Origin: Flavobacteriaceae bacterium
Lineage (GTDB): Bacteria > Bacteroidota > Bacteroidia > Flavobacteriales > Flavobacteriaceae
Assembly (NCBI GenBank): GCA_025800395.1
Contig: JAOXRU010000119.1
Coordinates: forward strand, 117,057-181,056
Reading direction: 5' to 3'
DNA: 64,000 bases
Below, one piece after another: positions 27,396 through 34,705 of the stretch. Positions within the stretch are counted from its first letter, which is position 1, and every line of letters starts with the position of its first letter. The notes below the pieces were generated by a model. That model worked only from the letters and a program-made list of their open reading frames with translations. It searched no databases and was not told where the DNA came from. A program made the position numbers and the translations under genes.

Positions 27396-28304
27396 TTATT
27401 TATAAATACGCACTTCTTTGGTGTGCTCTATTTTAAATTTGATATGATGTGGCCCAAATACCGAAAGTAAAGCCTTTTCTAGATTATCGTGGGTAAACCT
27501 TCCTGTAAAACGTAAAGGCGCAATAGCAACATCTTTACTGTTTATACTAATTTCGTATTGATTTTCCAAGGCTGAAATAACTTGCTGCATGGGAGCATTT
27601 TCGAAAATGGTTTCTCCATAAATCCAAGATGGTGTTTTTTCTTTGGTGGTAAACCGTTCTGTGCCTTTACCAATAGTACGTAGACCCTCGCCAAGATTTA
27701 AAATTACCTCTTCTTTGGCAATAGTTACTTTAACACTGCCTTTATAACAAATTACTTCAAATGATTTATTCCTCGAGTTTGTTGTAAACTCGGTACCCAA
27801 AACTGTTACCAAACCGTTTTTAGTTTTTACCGTAAAGGTACTCCCCTTCTTTACTTTAAAAAATGCAGAACCATTAAGGGATATTGCCCTTTCTGTATTC
27901 CAATTATCTTTATGGTAATCTAGTTCGGAATTTGCATTTAAAATTACATTGGATCCATCGGGTAGCGCAATTGCCAATTGCTCGCCAAAATCTGTATTGT
28001 ATTTAGACGTATTTGCATTAAAATAGAAAACACTACCAATTAAAAGCACAACAGATGCGGCAACGGCATACGCCCAAAGGGGAATAACTTTGGTGGCTTT
28101 CTGTTGTTTTAGCTTTGCTTGCTTTACCTTGTTGAATAAGGCATTGCCGTTATAGGCAGGAACTACAATATTATCTGTGCCATCTAAAATAGCTTTAAAT
28201 ATGTGGTATTCTTTATCTTTTAAGAATGCTTCCTGATCCTTTTTTGGTAAAGACTGGTCTGCCCATTTTGCTAAAAACCCATCTTCTTCGTACCGTTTGC
28301 CCAT
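27396..28304 (-). CDS. FecR family anti-sigma factor
   Basis: This 302-residue protein has a cytoplasmic N-terminal part (1-75; sigma-binding in the family), one membrane segment at about 76-96 (LWAYAVAASVVLLIGSVFYF), then the periplasmic FecR domain (NTDFGEQLAIALPDGSNVIL ... AFFKVKKGSTFTVKTKNGLV, VLGTEF) and a C-terminal DUF4974 domain (ENAPMQQVISALENQYEI). It holds the neighbouring sigma factor until the STN domain of the receptor signals. The sigma gene ends 5 bases upstream, so they are cotranscribed. The stop codon touches repeat copy A. Confidence 0.93.
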   Translation of the reverse strand: MGKRYEEDGFLAKWADQSLPKKDQEAFLKDKEYHIFKAILDGTDNIVVPAYNGNALFNKVKQAKLKQQKATKVIPLWAYAVAASVVLLIGSVFYFNANTSKYNTDFGEQLAIALPDGSNVILNANSELDYHKDNWNTERAISLNGSAFFKVKKGSTFTVKTKNGLVTVLGTEFTTNSRNKSFEVICYKGSVKVTIAKEEVILNLGEGLRTIGKGTERFTTKEKTPSWIYGETIFENAPMQQVISALENQYEISINSKDVAIAPLRFTGRFTHDNLEKALLSVFGPHHIKFKIEHTKEVRIYK

Positions 28305-28309
28305 ATCTA

Positions 28310-28840
28310 TTAAATTTTAATACCAATTTTTTTTCGAAGCTCAAGAAGTGCCAAATGCATACGATGTTCTACAGCTTTTTGACTAACCCCCACGATTTCG
28401 GCTATTTCCTTATAGGTTTTCTTATCCTTTCTACTTAGTAAAAACACCTCTCTTTGTCTTACGGGTAACGCTCCTATACATCGTGTTAATTTCTCCATAA
28501 ACTCTTTCTCTTCCATAATAAATTCTGGACTGTAACCAAACATTTGCGTTTTAGCTTGCTTTGCATAACTAAGTACAATTTTCTCATGTTTTGCTTGGTT
28601 GAAAAAAATGTTCTGAGCAATTTTCATAACAAACGATTTTGCTTTACCAAAAACAACTTTTTTACAATGTTCCCATAGCTTTACAAATGCATCCTGTGTA
28701 ATATCTTCTGCTTGTTGCATATCTCCACACTTATAGAAAATAAAATTCCTAATGGTTTGGGAATGTTCATCAAAAACGTCTCTAAAAACTTTTTCTTCAC
28801 ATACCGAAGATAATTGCTGTGCTTCTTTTTCTATGGCCAT
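28310..28840 (-). CDS. ECF RNA polymerase sigma-70 factor (FecI-like)
   Basis: I chose the ATG at 28840, giving 176 residues starting MAIEKEAQQLSSVCEE; the ATG at 28888 would add 16 hydrophobic residues unusual for this family and would cross a promoter-like box (complement of 28845-28852, TATTTTTG). Region 2 is visible (FDEHSQTIRNFIFYKCGDMQ, QAEDITQDAFVKLWEH), and region 4 near the end (LPVRQREVFLLSRKDKKTYK, EIAEIVGVSQKAVEHRMHLA). It is expected to transcribe the receptor operon and perhaps the divergent lipoprotein operon 254 bases away, in response to the receptor ligand. Confidence 0.93.
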   Translation of the reverse strand: MAIEKEAQQLSSVCEEKVFRDVFDEHSQTIRNFIFYKCGDMQQAEDITQDAFVKLWEHCKKVVFGKAKSFVMKIAQNIFFNQAKHEKIVLSYAKQAKTQMFGYSPEFIMEEKEFMEKLTRCIGALPVRQREVFLLSRKDKKTYKEIAEIVGVSQKAVEHRMHLALLELRKKIGIKI

Positions 28841-28882
28841 AGTGCAAAAATAGAAAAGTTTTAAATACATAATAATTCCATT

Positions 28883-28926
28883 TACCATTTGAAATTACAG
28901 CAATAAACAGCCTTTTTTCCTTTCTA
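28883..28926. repeat. Palindromic repeat, partial copy C (between sigma factor and M60 operon)
   Basis: TACCATTTGAAATTACAGC followed by AATAAACAGCCTTTTTTCC matches the left half of copy A (TACCATTT...CAGC..AATAAATAGCCTTTTTTCC). The right arm is not recognisable. It sits in the divergent promoter region of the sigma factor and the M60 peptidase gene. Confidence 0.55.
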
Positions 28927-29094
28927 ACTAGCAGCAATTTTAACAGCTTTTAATTACAACAAGTGGTTTTAAATTTACCCTAATTTTTATTTGAAATATT
29001 TATAAAAATCAGATTAAAAAAACCTAAACGTTAAAAAAATGTTAAAAAATAAGGGTGCGTAGCTAGCCGTTTGTTGTGAGTTAAAATAAAAAAC

Positions 29095-30462
29095 ATGAAA
29101 CTTATAACAAAATCAACTTTAGCTTATATATCGTTATTTACAATAGCTATATTGATAGGTTGTGAAACTAATGATGAAGAAATAACAGCACCAGGACCAA
29201 CAACGCCTACCACTGCTACAATCCCAAAAGAACTTGCGGTGGAGTCTACCCAAACCTTTAGCGAAATGCTATCTGGAGATGCAGAAGCCAGAAGATTGGG
29301 GCTACGGTTTAGGTTTTCAGATTTTGAGCCCACGGGCGTTTATGTAGCGCCAAATACTAGTTTTACACTAACTGTTGAAGTATTGCAGGGCACCAATATT
29401 CCAGAATTAATGGTAGGCACCTACTCTAGGGCTGACCAATGGGATAAAGAACCAAAATTCTATGTGCTGGAAAAAGGTAAGAATACTATAAACATTGGCG
29501 ATGAAGCAGGTATGGTTTATATACGATACGCAACTTCTAAAAATCCTACAGGAAAAACCAAGATTACATTTTTAAAGGGTTGGGAGCATACGCCAGTTTT
29601 TAAGTTAAATAAAACCACTTCTGCCAATTGGAAAAAAATGCTGGAAACCTTCAATAAGGTGCCGTCGGTTACCATGATTGGTAATAAATCTATAGTGGTT
29701 GTTTCAAGGGAAGAAGCCCTTAAATATCAAGATGAAAACATTAACGAATTGTTGACTTCCCTAGACAATGTTATTAAACTACAACAAGATTTTAGTGGAA
29801 TGGATGGGGCAACAGCTGTACATCGACCTATGTCTCATAAACTTTTGTTTTCGGAATATACGGGCAACAATCAGTATATGTTCGCAACCAATTACAGAAC
29901 GGGTTATAGCAAAGATGGGGTGCGATTTATTTTAAACCATAAAGATTTTACCCAAAATGGGTGGGGTCCTTGGCATGAAATTGGTCACATGCACCAAATG
30001 AATGCCTGGACATGGCCTGCCGTTTTGGAAACCACAGTGAACTTGTACAGCTTGGCCACAGAAAAGGCCATGGGCATTTCCCCCTCTAGAATGAAGCGCG
30101 ATAATATCTGGGAAGCTGTACAGGTCTATTTATTAAAGAGTGAGAAGGATAAAGATTTTAATTCAGATGCAGCAAATGTTTGGGTACGTCTAGGAATGTT
30201 TTACCAGTTGCAATTAGCCTATGGAGATGGGTTTTACAAAAAATTGCACAAGAACATTAGGGTAGAAGCGCCACAAGTACAAAGCAACGATGATAGAATG
30301 CGGGTATTTATGCTACATGCCTGCAAAGCCGCCAATAAAGATTTAACAACATTCTTTAAAGCCTGGGGCTATAAGTTTAATGGTGTTCACCAAGCATATA
30401 ACCAAATTGCCGCATTAGGGTTAGATGCGCCAAATATAGATTTAACCCAGTTACAAGATTAA
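29095..30462 (+). CDS. M60-family metallopeptidase, surface lipoprotein
   Basis: In this 455-residue protein the signal peptide ends ILIGC (Cys23 lipidated), followed by ETNDEE, an acidic stretch like the export signal of surface lipoproteins in Bacteroidota. The zinc site is His294-Glu-Ile-Gly-His298 with the downstream glutamate at Glu312 (HEIGHMHQMNAWTWPAVLE), the gluzincin arrangement HExxH(x)13E of M60/enhancin peptidases. The preceding region (GVYVAPNTSFTLTVEVLQG) fits the family's N-terminal beta domain. M60 enzymes cut mucins and other O-glycosylated proteins, so glycoproteins are the probable substrate. It is first of four closely spaced lipoprotein genes and lies divergent from the FecI-type sigma factor. 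Confidence 0.9.
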   Translation: MKLITKSTLAYISLFTIAILIGCETNDEEITAPGPTTPTTATIPKELAVESTQTFSEMLSGDAEARRLGLRFRFSDFEPTGVYVAPNTSFTLTVEVLQGTNIPELMVGTYSRADQWDKEPKFYVLEKGKNTINIGDEAGMVYIRYATSKNPTGKTKITFLKGWEHTPVFKLNKTTSANWKKMLETFNKVPSVTMIGNKSIVVVSREEALKYQDENINELLTSLDNVIKLQQDFSGMDGATAVHRPMSHKLLFSEYTGNNQYMFATNYRTGYSKDGVRFILNHKDFTQNGWGPWHEIGHMHQMNAWTWPAVLETTVNLYSLATEKAMGISPSRMKRDNIWEAVQVYLLKSEKDKDFNSDAANVWVRLGMFYQLQLAYGDGFYKKLHKNIRVEAPQVQSNDDRMRVFMLHACKAANKDLTTFFKAWGYKFNGVHQAYNQIAALGLDAPNIDLTQLQD

Positions 30463-30498
30463 ATAAATTAAAATTTTAGTATACATAAAAATTATAAG

Positions 30499-30945
30499 AT
30501 GATGAAAAATATATGCAAACCAACAAAATTTATCGTATTGTTTATAAGTGTTTTGGCAACTATAAGTTGTAGTAAAGATCACGATGACACATTACTTCCT
30601 GTTACTTTAAATGGAACAAAGTGGACACTAAAAGGATTCGTTTTAGTAGACAAAATAACCAATGCCCTAGCTGGTACTACCCTTAACCTAGAGTTTAAAG
30701 CAAACGGAAAAATAGAGGGAAAAGCAGGTTGTAATGACTATACTGGAACGTATACCGTATCGGGAAGTAATATTACTATAACGGCAGATGCCATTACTTT
30801 TATTAATTGCGAACAAAATATCAACACCCAAGAGGCTAGCTTTATGAGTAAATTAAAAAAATCTAAAACCTTCAAAGTAGATGGTGCAAAGTTGAGTTTA
30901 AATGAAACCGATACTAAAAACGCATTGCTATTTAACGTGAGTTAG
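30499..30945 (+). CDS. META-domain lipoprotein
   Basis: The 148-residue protein has lipobox ATISC with Cys24 followed by SKDHDD, again an acidic surface-export-like motif. The remainder is one META (HslJ-like) domain: LNGTKWTLKGF, NLEFKANGKIEGKAGCNDYT, GTYTVSGSNITI and a late ASFMSKLKK. The function of META domains is not settled; they are small beta barrels often found in lipoproteins. Two adjacent ATG codons open the gene and either could be used. It lies 36 bases after the M60 peptidase gene and 42 before the DUF2927 gene. Confidence 0.88.
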   Translation: MMKNICKPTKFIVLFISVLATISCSKDHDDTLLPVTLNGTKWTLKGFVLVDKITNALAGTTLNLEFKANGKIEGKAGCNDYTGTYTVSGSNITITADAITFINCEQNINTQEASFMSKLKKSKTFKVDGAKLSLNETDTKNALLFNVS

Positions 30946-30987
30946 TAAATTTACTTCTGGTAAGTAGTAATTCTAAAACAATACACA

Positions 30988-31698
30988 ATGAAACAAATAG
31001 TTCAATATGTTGCAATTACATTTTTGTTGTTTACCACATTAATGTCTTGCTCTAAAGATGAAGAAGTAATACCCGCCGTTGCAGTAGAACAAGAAGTTAT
31101 CAACTATTTTAAGGAAATAGCTTTGGGATTTGAGTTCTCAGGGGTGAATATTACAGAAGTTACTAGGAAATGGACTAAGGAAATGAAAATTTATGTAGAT
31201 GGCGAAAAGCCCGATGCCCTTGTGCAAGAACTCCATACGATAATCGAAGAAATAAATATGTTGGCTACTGACGGATTTAAAATGAGTATCACTACAGATA
31301 AACTGGCATCTAACTATCATTTGTTTTTAGGAAAATCTGCGGACTATCTACAAGAATATCCTGGTGATGCCAATTTAGTGGCTTCCAATTTCGGGATTTT
31401 TATGCTAACCTGGAACGATGACAATAGCTTTTACGATGGACGTATGTTTGTAGACACCGAACGCGCCGAGGTTGCGGCACAAAAACACCTCTTGAGAGAA
31501 GAACTTACGCAGTCTTTGGGGTTGGCAAAAGATTCCGATAAATATCAAGAAAGCATATTTCAATCGGCTTGGACCACCACCCAAAATTATGCCGAAATAG
31601 ACAAGAAACTCATAAGGCTGTTGTACCATCCTAAAATGGCATTGGGGTTGAACGCCAACCAGGTAGAAACTCTTCTAAAAACCATTGTGCTAGAGTAA
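30988..31698 (+). CDS. DUF2927 family lipoprotein
   Basis: In this 236-residue protein the lipobox TLMSC (Cys21) is followed by SKDEE, an exact Lys-acidic-acidic export-like motif. The body contains the DUF2927 pattern: a beta start (RKWTKEMKIYVDG), a conserved LREELTQSLGLAKDSDKYQE and a final LIRLLYHPKMALGLNANQV. The LREELTQ segment resembles the active-site helix region of metzincin-like proteases, but the HExxH glutamate-histidine pair is not present here, so I do not claim peptidase activity. It is the third gene of the lipoprotein run, 38 bases before the trypsin-like gene. Confidence 0.75.
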   Translation: MKQIVQYVAITFLLFTTLMSCSKDEEVIPAVAVEQEVINYFKEIALGFEFSGVNITEVTRKWTKEMKIYVDGEKPDALVQELHTIIEEINMLATDGFKMSITTDKLASNYHLFLGKSADYLQEYPGDANLVASNFGIFMLTWNDDNSFYDGRMFVDTERAEVAAQKHLLREELTQSLGLAKDSDKYQESIFQSAWTTTQNYAEIDKKLIRLLYHPKMALGLNANQVETLLKTIVLE

Positions 31699-31736
31699 GA
31701 AATTACTTAATTTTGCACTTTTAACCCTATTTACAG

Positions 31737-33197
31737 ATGAAAAATATTTTTAAAAAAACATATAAATTACTGGTACTGTTAGTACTGGTAATGGCTTCCT
31801 GCAATAAAGAGGATACGCCTACAACAACTCCCCCTGTAGTATTATTGCCCAGTATAGCCGATGGTACGGTAAAGCAACAAGACCCTAATTTTATAAATGC
31901 GCTTTATGCTATTGGTCAGTTCGAGGGCGACCTCACCTGTACCGGGGTATATATAAAAACCTCGGAAAATGCCAATGCACCTGCCTATATTTTAACCAAT
32001 GGGCATTGTGTAAACAACCAATGGGACGACAACAAAATTATAGTAAATCAAGACTATACAAATGCCAAAATTACCTTTAAGGTAATGGAAGATGTTCCGG
32101 CAAGCCAACAGGTTTCGTTTTCCACCAAAAAAATAGCCTACGGCACCATGAAAGGGCGCGATATTGCCATTGTAGAATTAAACGCTACCAATGCCGATTT
32201 AAAGGCAGCGGGCATAGAGCCCATTAATATAGCAGATGCAGCCCCTGCAGAGGGCACGGAAATTAGAACCTACGGATTTCCTCTAAAATTTGATAAAAAG
32301 GTACTGAGGCAGACTAGCTGTGTGCAACAACAAAAGAAAGATGTTGCAGAATTTATCTGGCTTTGGTTTGATGCCTATACCAACCAATGTACCAATATTT
32401 ATAGTGGCTCATCGGGTTCGCCGGTAATCGCAGATTTTAACCAAGGGGTTTGGGGCTTGGTAAATACCACTACCACAGGAGCCACAACCGCTTGCGAGCT
32501 TGGCAGCCCCTGCGAATGGACCAACACTGGTATAACCCTAAAGAACAGCACCAATTATGTAATGGATATTACCGATTTAAAAGCCTGTTTTGGCAAGGAT
32601 GGATTTTTTAATACCGCTTTGGCTTACACCGTATTAGAAAAGCCAGATACCAATGACGCCAACATGCTAAAGCGAAACTATTCGCTTAACGATGTTGCCA
32701 ACCACAAACTAGAAATAAAGACAACCCATACTGGAAATGCCAAGTATTTACTTAGTAGTATTCAAGACTTTAACAAAGACCAAACTGAAGGATATACTTC
32801 TTTTACAGGGCAAAATTTAACTATTGATTTTCCTAAGAAAGAAGGCCTTTATGTCGTAGCCCTAAACTATAACAACAATTTTGACCAGCGCGATTTTTTA
32901 ACCTTTGTAATAGACGGCTCGGCACCCGATAAAGACCTTATAAAAATTATTGTAAACCAAACAGATAACGAACTATTATTCGAACCAGAGTTTAAATACC
33001 CAGAGTTAGTTGGTTTTGAATATAAATTTGATGTGGCCTCTAAATGCGATTGCAACGATACCTCTGGCTACGAAACATATATGCGTATTCCTATATTTGT
33101 GAATAAAAAAGACTATCCGTTCCCTTTAAAAATATGCATTATAGGAGAAGATTTGGCGGGGAACAAAAGTTTGCCAAAAGAGTTTCTCATAAATTAA
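31737..33197 (+). CDS. Trypsin-like serine protease, surface lipoprotein
   Basis: In this 486-residue protein the lipobox MASC (Cys22) is followed by NKEDTP, with the Lys-Glu-Asp export-like motif. The protease domain spans about 45-290 with the triad His90 (LTNGHCV), Asp142 (KGRDIAIVEL) and Ser226 (SGSSGSP); the spacing and the TGVYI start resemble lysyl-endopeptidase-like S1 enzymes of Bacteroidota. Several Cys pairs occur around the active site. The C-terminal 190 residues are beta-rich (KLEIKTTHTGNAKYLLSS ...) and may bind substrate or the cell surface. It is last of the lipoprotein run; no strong terminator follows, only repeat copy D. Confidence 0.87.
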   Translation: MKNIFKKTYKLLVLLVLVMASCNKEDTPTTTPPVVLLPSIADGTVKQQDPNFINALYAIGQFEGDLTCTGVYIKTSENANAPAYILTNGHCVNNQWDDNKIIVNQDYTNAKITFKVMEDVPASQQVSFSTKKIAYGTMKGRDIAIVELNATNADLKAAGIEPINIADAAPAEGTEIRTYGFPLKFDKKVLRQTSCVQQQKKDVAEFIWLWFDAYTNQCTNIYSGSSGSPVIADFNQGVWGLVNTTTTGATTACELGSPCEWTNTGITLKNSTNYVMDITDLKACFGKDGFFNTALAYTVLEKPDTNDANMLKRNYSLNDVANHKLEIKTTHTGNAKYLLSSIQDFNKDQTEGYTSFTGQNLTIDFPKKEGLYVVALNYNNNFDQRDFLTFVIDGSAPDKDLIKIIVNQTDNELLFEPEFKYPELVGFEYKFDVASKCDCNDTSGYETYMRIPIFVNKKDYPFPLKICIIGEDLAGNKSLPKEFLIN

Positions 33198-33284
33198 CGT
33201 GGGTTGGATATGCCTTAAACATAATGGCTATAGAGGCTCTTAGGCTAGGCGTGGCTTTGAAAGGCTATTCCTCGCTTTAGCAGT

Positions 33285-33365
33285 TACCCCATTTCTAGTG
33301 TAAAAAAACCTCTTTTTCTTTTCAGTAATTTTAAACAATAACTAGCATAAAGAACAAAATGGGTA
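33285..33365. repeat. Palindromic repeat, diverged copy D (after the protease operon)
   Basis: The left end TACCCCATTTCTAGTGTAAAA matches copy A with a two-base insertion. The right end AAAATGGGTA is the inverse of the left. A T/C-rich interior (CCTCTTTTTCTTTTC) resembles the copy A core. The 278-base gap 33198-33475 otherwise holds nothing I recognise. Confidence 0.5.
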
Positions 33366-33475
33366 GGTTCTGAAATTAATTCTTGAAGTGTGGGAATAGA
33401 AAAATTGCTGTTAAATTCTTTAAAAAGCAACTAATGCAATAAAATTATTTCTATTATTGTATAAGATAAAAAGTT

Positions 33476-33772
33476 GTGCAATTTCCAAAAGTCCATATCG
33501 CAAGTATTTTTCTGATAGTATTTATCGGAATAGAACTTGTGGGACTTCATGCCTTTTCCCATGAATGGGACGAGATGCACGAAGATTGCGAGATTTGTGA
33601 ATACCTTATTACCAAAAACGATGCACCCGAAATCTCGGGTTATACACCACAAATTGAGTTCCCGTTTTTTTTCCAAAAACAAGATGCGCATATGTCTCAC
33701 TATGTGCAACCAAACAAGGACACAAAGGGCTATATTCACATTTTTTCTAGACCTCCACCAGCTATAAACTAA
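33476..33772 (+). CDS. Small exported His/Cys-rich protein
   Basis: The 98-residue protein, starting at a GTG, has an N-terminal hydrophobic segment (about 8-25, ASIFLIVFIGIELVGLHAF), then SHEWDEMHEDCEICEYL, a cluster of His, acidic residues and a CxxC pair that could bind a metal, and a basic, aromatic tail. Similar small proteins are common in Flavobacteriia beside TonB-receptor or metal-related genes, but I know no assigned function. It precedes the ABC exporter by 218 bases, with two palindromic repeats between, so cotranscription is doubtful. The start codon is uncertain. Confidence 0.6.
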   Translation: MQFPKVHIASIFLIVFIGIELVGLHAFSHEWDEMHEDCEICEYLITKNDAPEISGYTPQIEFPFFFQKQDAHMSHYVQPNKDTKGYIHIFSRPPPAIN

Positions 33773-33840
33773 TCCTTTTTTTTACTAAAATAACATTTCC
33801 AAACGCTATTAGGTATTTGGAAAATTCTTTCGTTATCTAA

Positions 33841-33861
33841 TACCATTTGAAATAACTGGTA
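33841..33861. repeat. Short palindrome related to the repeat family (copy E)
   Basis: TACCATTTGAAATAACTGGTA has the family's TACCATTT end and an inverted GGTA at its other end. It lies 33 bases before copy B and may be a decayed or internal-deleted copy. Confidence 0.4.
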
Positions 33862-33893
33862 TAAAATATAATTAAACCAACTATTTAATCGAA

Positions 33894-33970
33894 TACCATT
33901 TCTATTTTAAAACACCCATAAAAGAAAAACAAGACTATTTATCTTAGGTTGTTTTAACCTAGAAATGGTG
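33894..33970. repeat. Palindromic repeat, copy B (upstream of the ABC exporter)
   Basis: A 77-bp element has terminal inverted repeats TACCATTTCTA / TAGAAATGGTG (10 of 11 pairing). It aligns with the minus-strand reading of copy A over its full length. It ends 20 bases before the ATG of the ATP-binding protein, so it occupies the promoter or leader of that operon. Confidence 0.72.
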
Positions 33971-33990
33971 TAAATACTATCCACACGAAT

Positions 33991-34704
33991 ATGATTATTA
34001 CAGAAAACCTAACCAAAAAATTCGACGACTTCGTAGCCGTTGATGAATTAACTTTACATGTAAAATCTGGAGAGATCTTATGTCTTTTAGGTGCAAATGG
34101 TGCGGGAAAATCCACCACCATAAATATGCTTTTAAACTTTATACATCCTACTTCTGGAACTGCTAAAATTGGTGATTATGATGTGACTAAAAACCCCATA
34201 AAAAGCAAAGAATTACTCACCTACATCCCAGAAAATCTTATGCTGTACCCAACACTTACCGCAGTAGAAAACCTCGACTATTTTACCAAGTTGTCTGGAA
34301 AGCGTTTTGATACTGCAAGCCTAAAAGGGTTTCTATCGGAAGCTGGCTTACAACAAGAAGCACACGACCAACGCGTAAAAACATTTTCGAAAGGTATGCG
34401 ACAAAAAGTAGGCATTGCTTTGGCGATAGCAAAAAACTCTAAAGTACTCCTTTTAGACGAACCCACCTCTGGATTAGACCCAAAATCGAGCAACGAGTTT
34501 ATGGATCTTCTTAGCCAAATGAAAAACAATGGTGTTGCCATACTTATGGCTACTCACGATTTGTTTCGTGCCAAAGAAGTAAGCACACATATTGGTATCA
34601 TGCGATCTGGTGTATTGCAGAAATATTCCGATACCAAGGAGTTATCTTTAAAAGAATTGGAGACCATTTATCTCCACATCATGAACTTTAAAAATGTAGG
34701 CTAA
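33991..34704 (+). CDS. ABC transporter ATP-binding protein
   Basis: This 237-residue ATPase subunit has Walker A LLGANGAGKSTT (about 32-43), the Q-loop region TYIPENLMLYPTLT, the signature FSKGMRQKVGIALAI, Walker B VLLLDEPTSGLDP and the switch His in MATHDLF. It energises the two permeases that follow after 1 and 3 bases. It is the type of ATPase found in Nos-like and other ABC-2 exporters. Repeat copy B lies just upstream. Confidence 0.93.
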   Translation: MIITENLTKKFDDFVAVDELTLHVKSGEILCLLGANGAGKSTTINMLLNFIHPTSGTAKIGDYDVTKNPIKSKELLTYIPENLMLYPTLTAVENLDYFTKLSGKRFDTASLKGFLSEAGLQQEAHDQRVKTFSKGMRQKVGIALAIAKNSKVLLLDEPTSGLDPKSSNEFMDLLSQMKNNGVAILMATHDLFRAKEVSTHIGIMRSGVLQKYSDTKELSLKELETIYLHIMNFKNVG

Positions 34705-34705
34705 A

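Noticed and set aside
31480..31530. Zinc-protease motif in the DUF2927 protein
   Set aside because: The segment LREELTQSLGL looks like a peptidase helix but lacks the His-Glu-x-x-His ligands, so activity is not claimed.
33798..33818. Inverted repeat TTTCCAAA...TTTGGAAA after the small His/Cys-rich gene as a terminator
   Set aside because: The stem is only about 8 bp of A/T-rich sequence and the following T run is broken; it might contribute to termination but I cannot support it.
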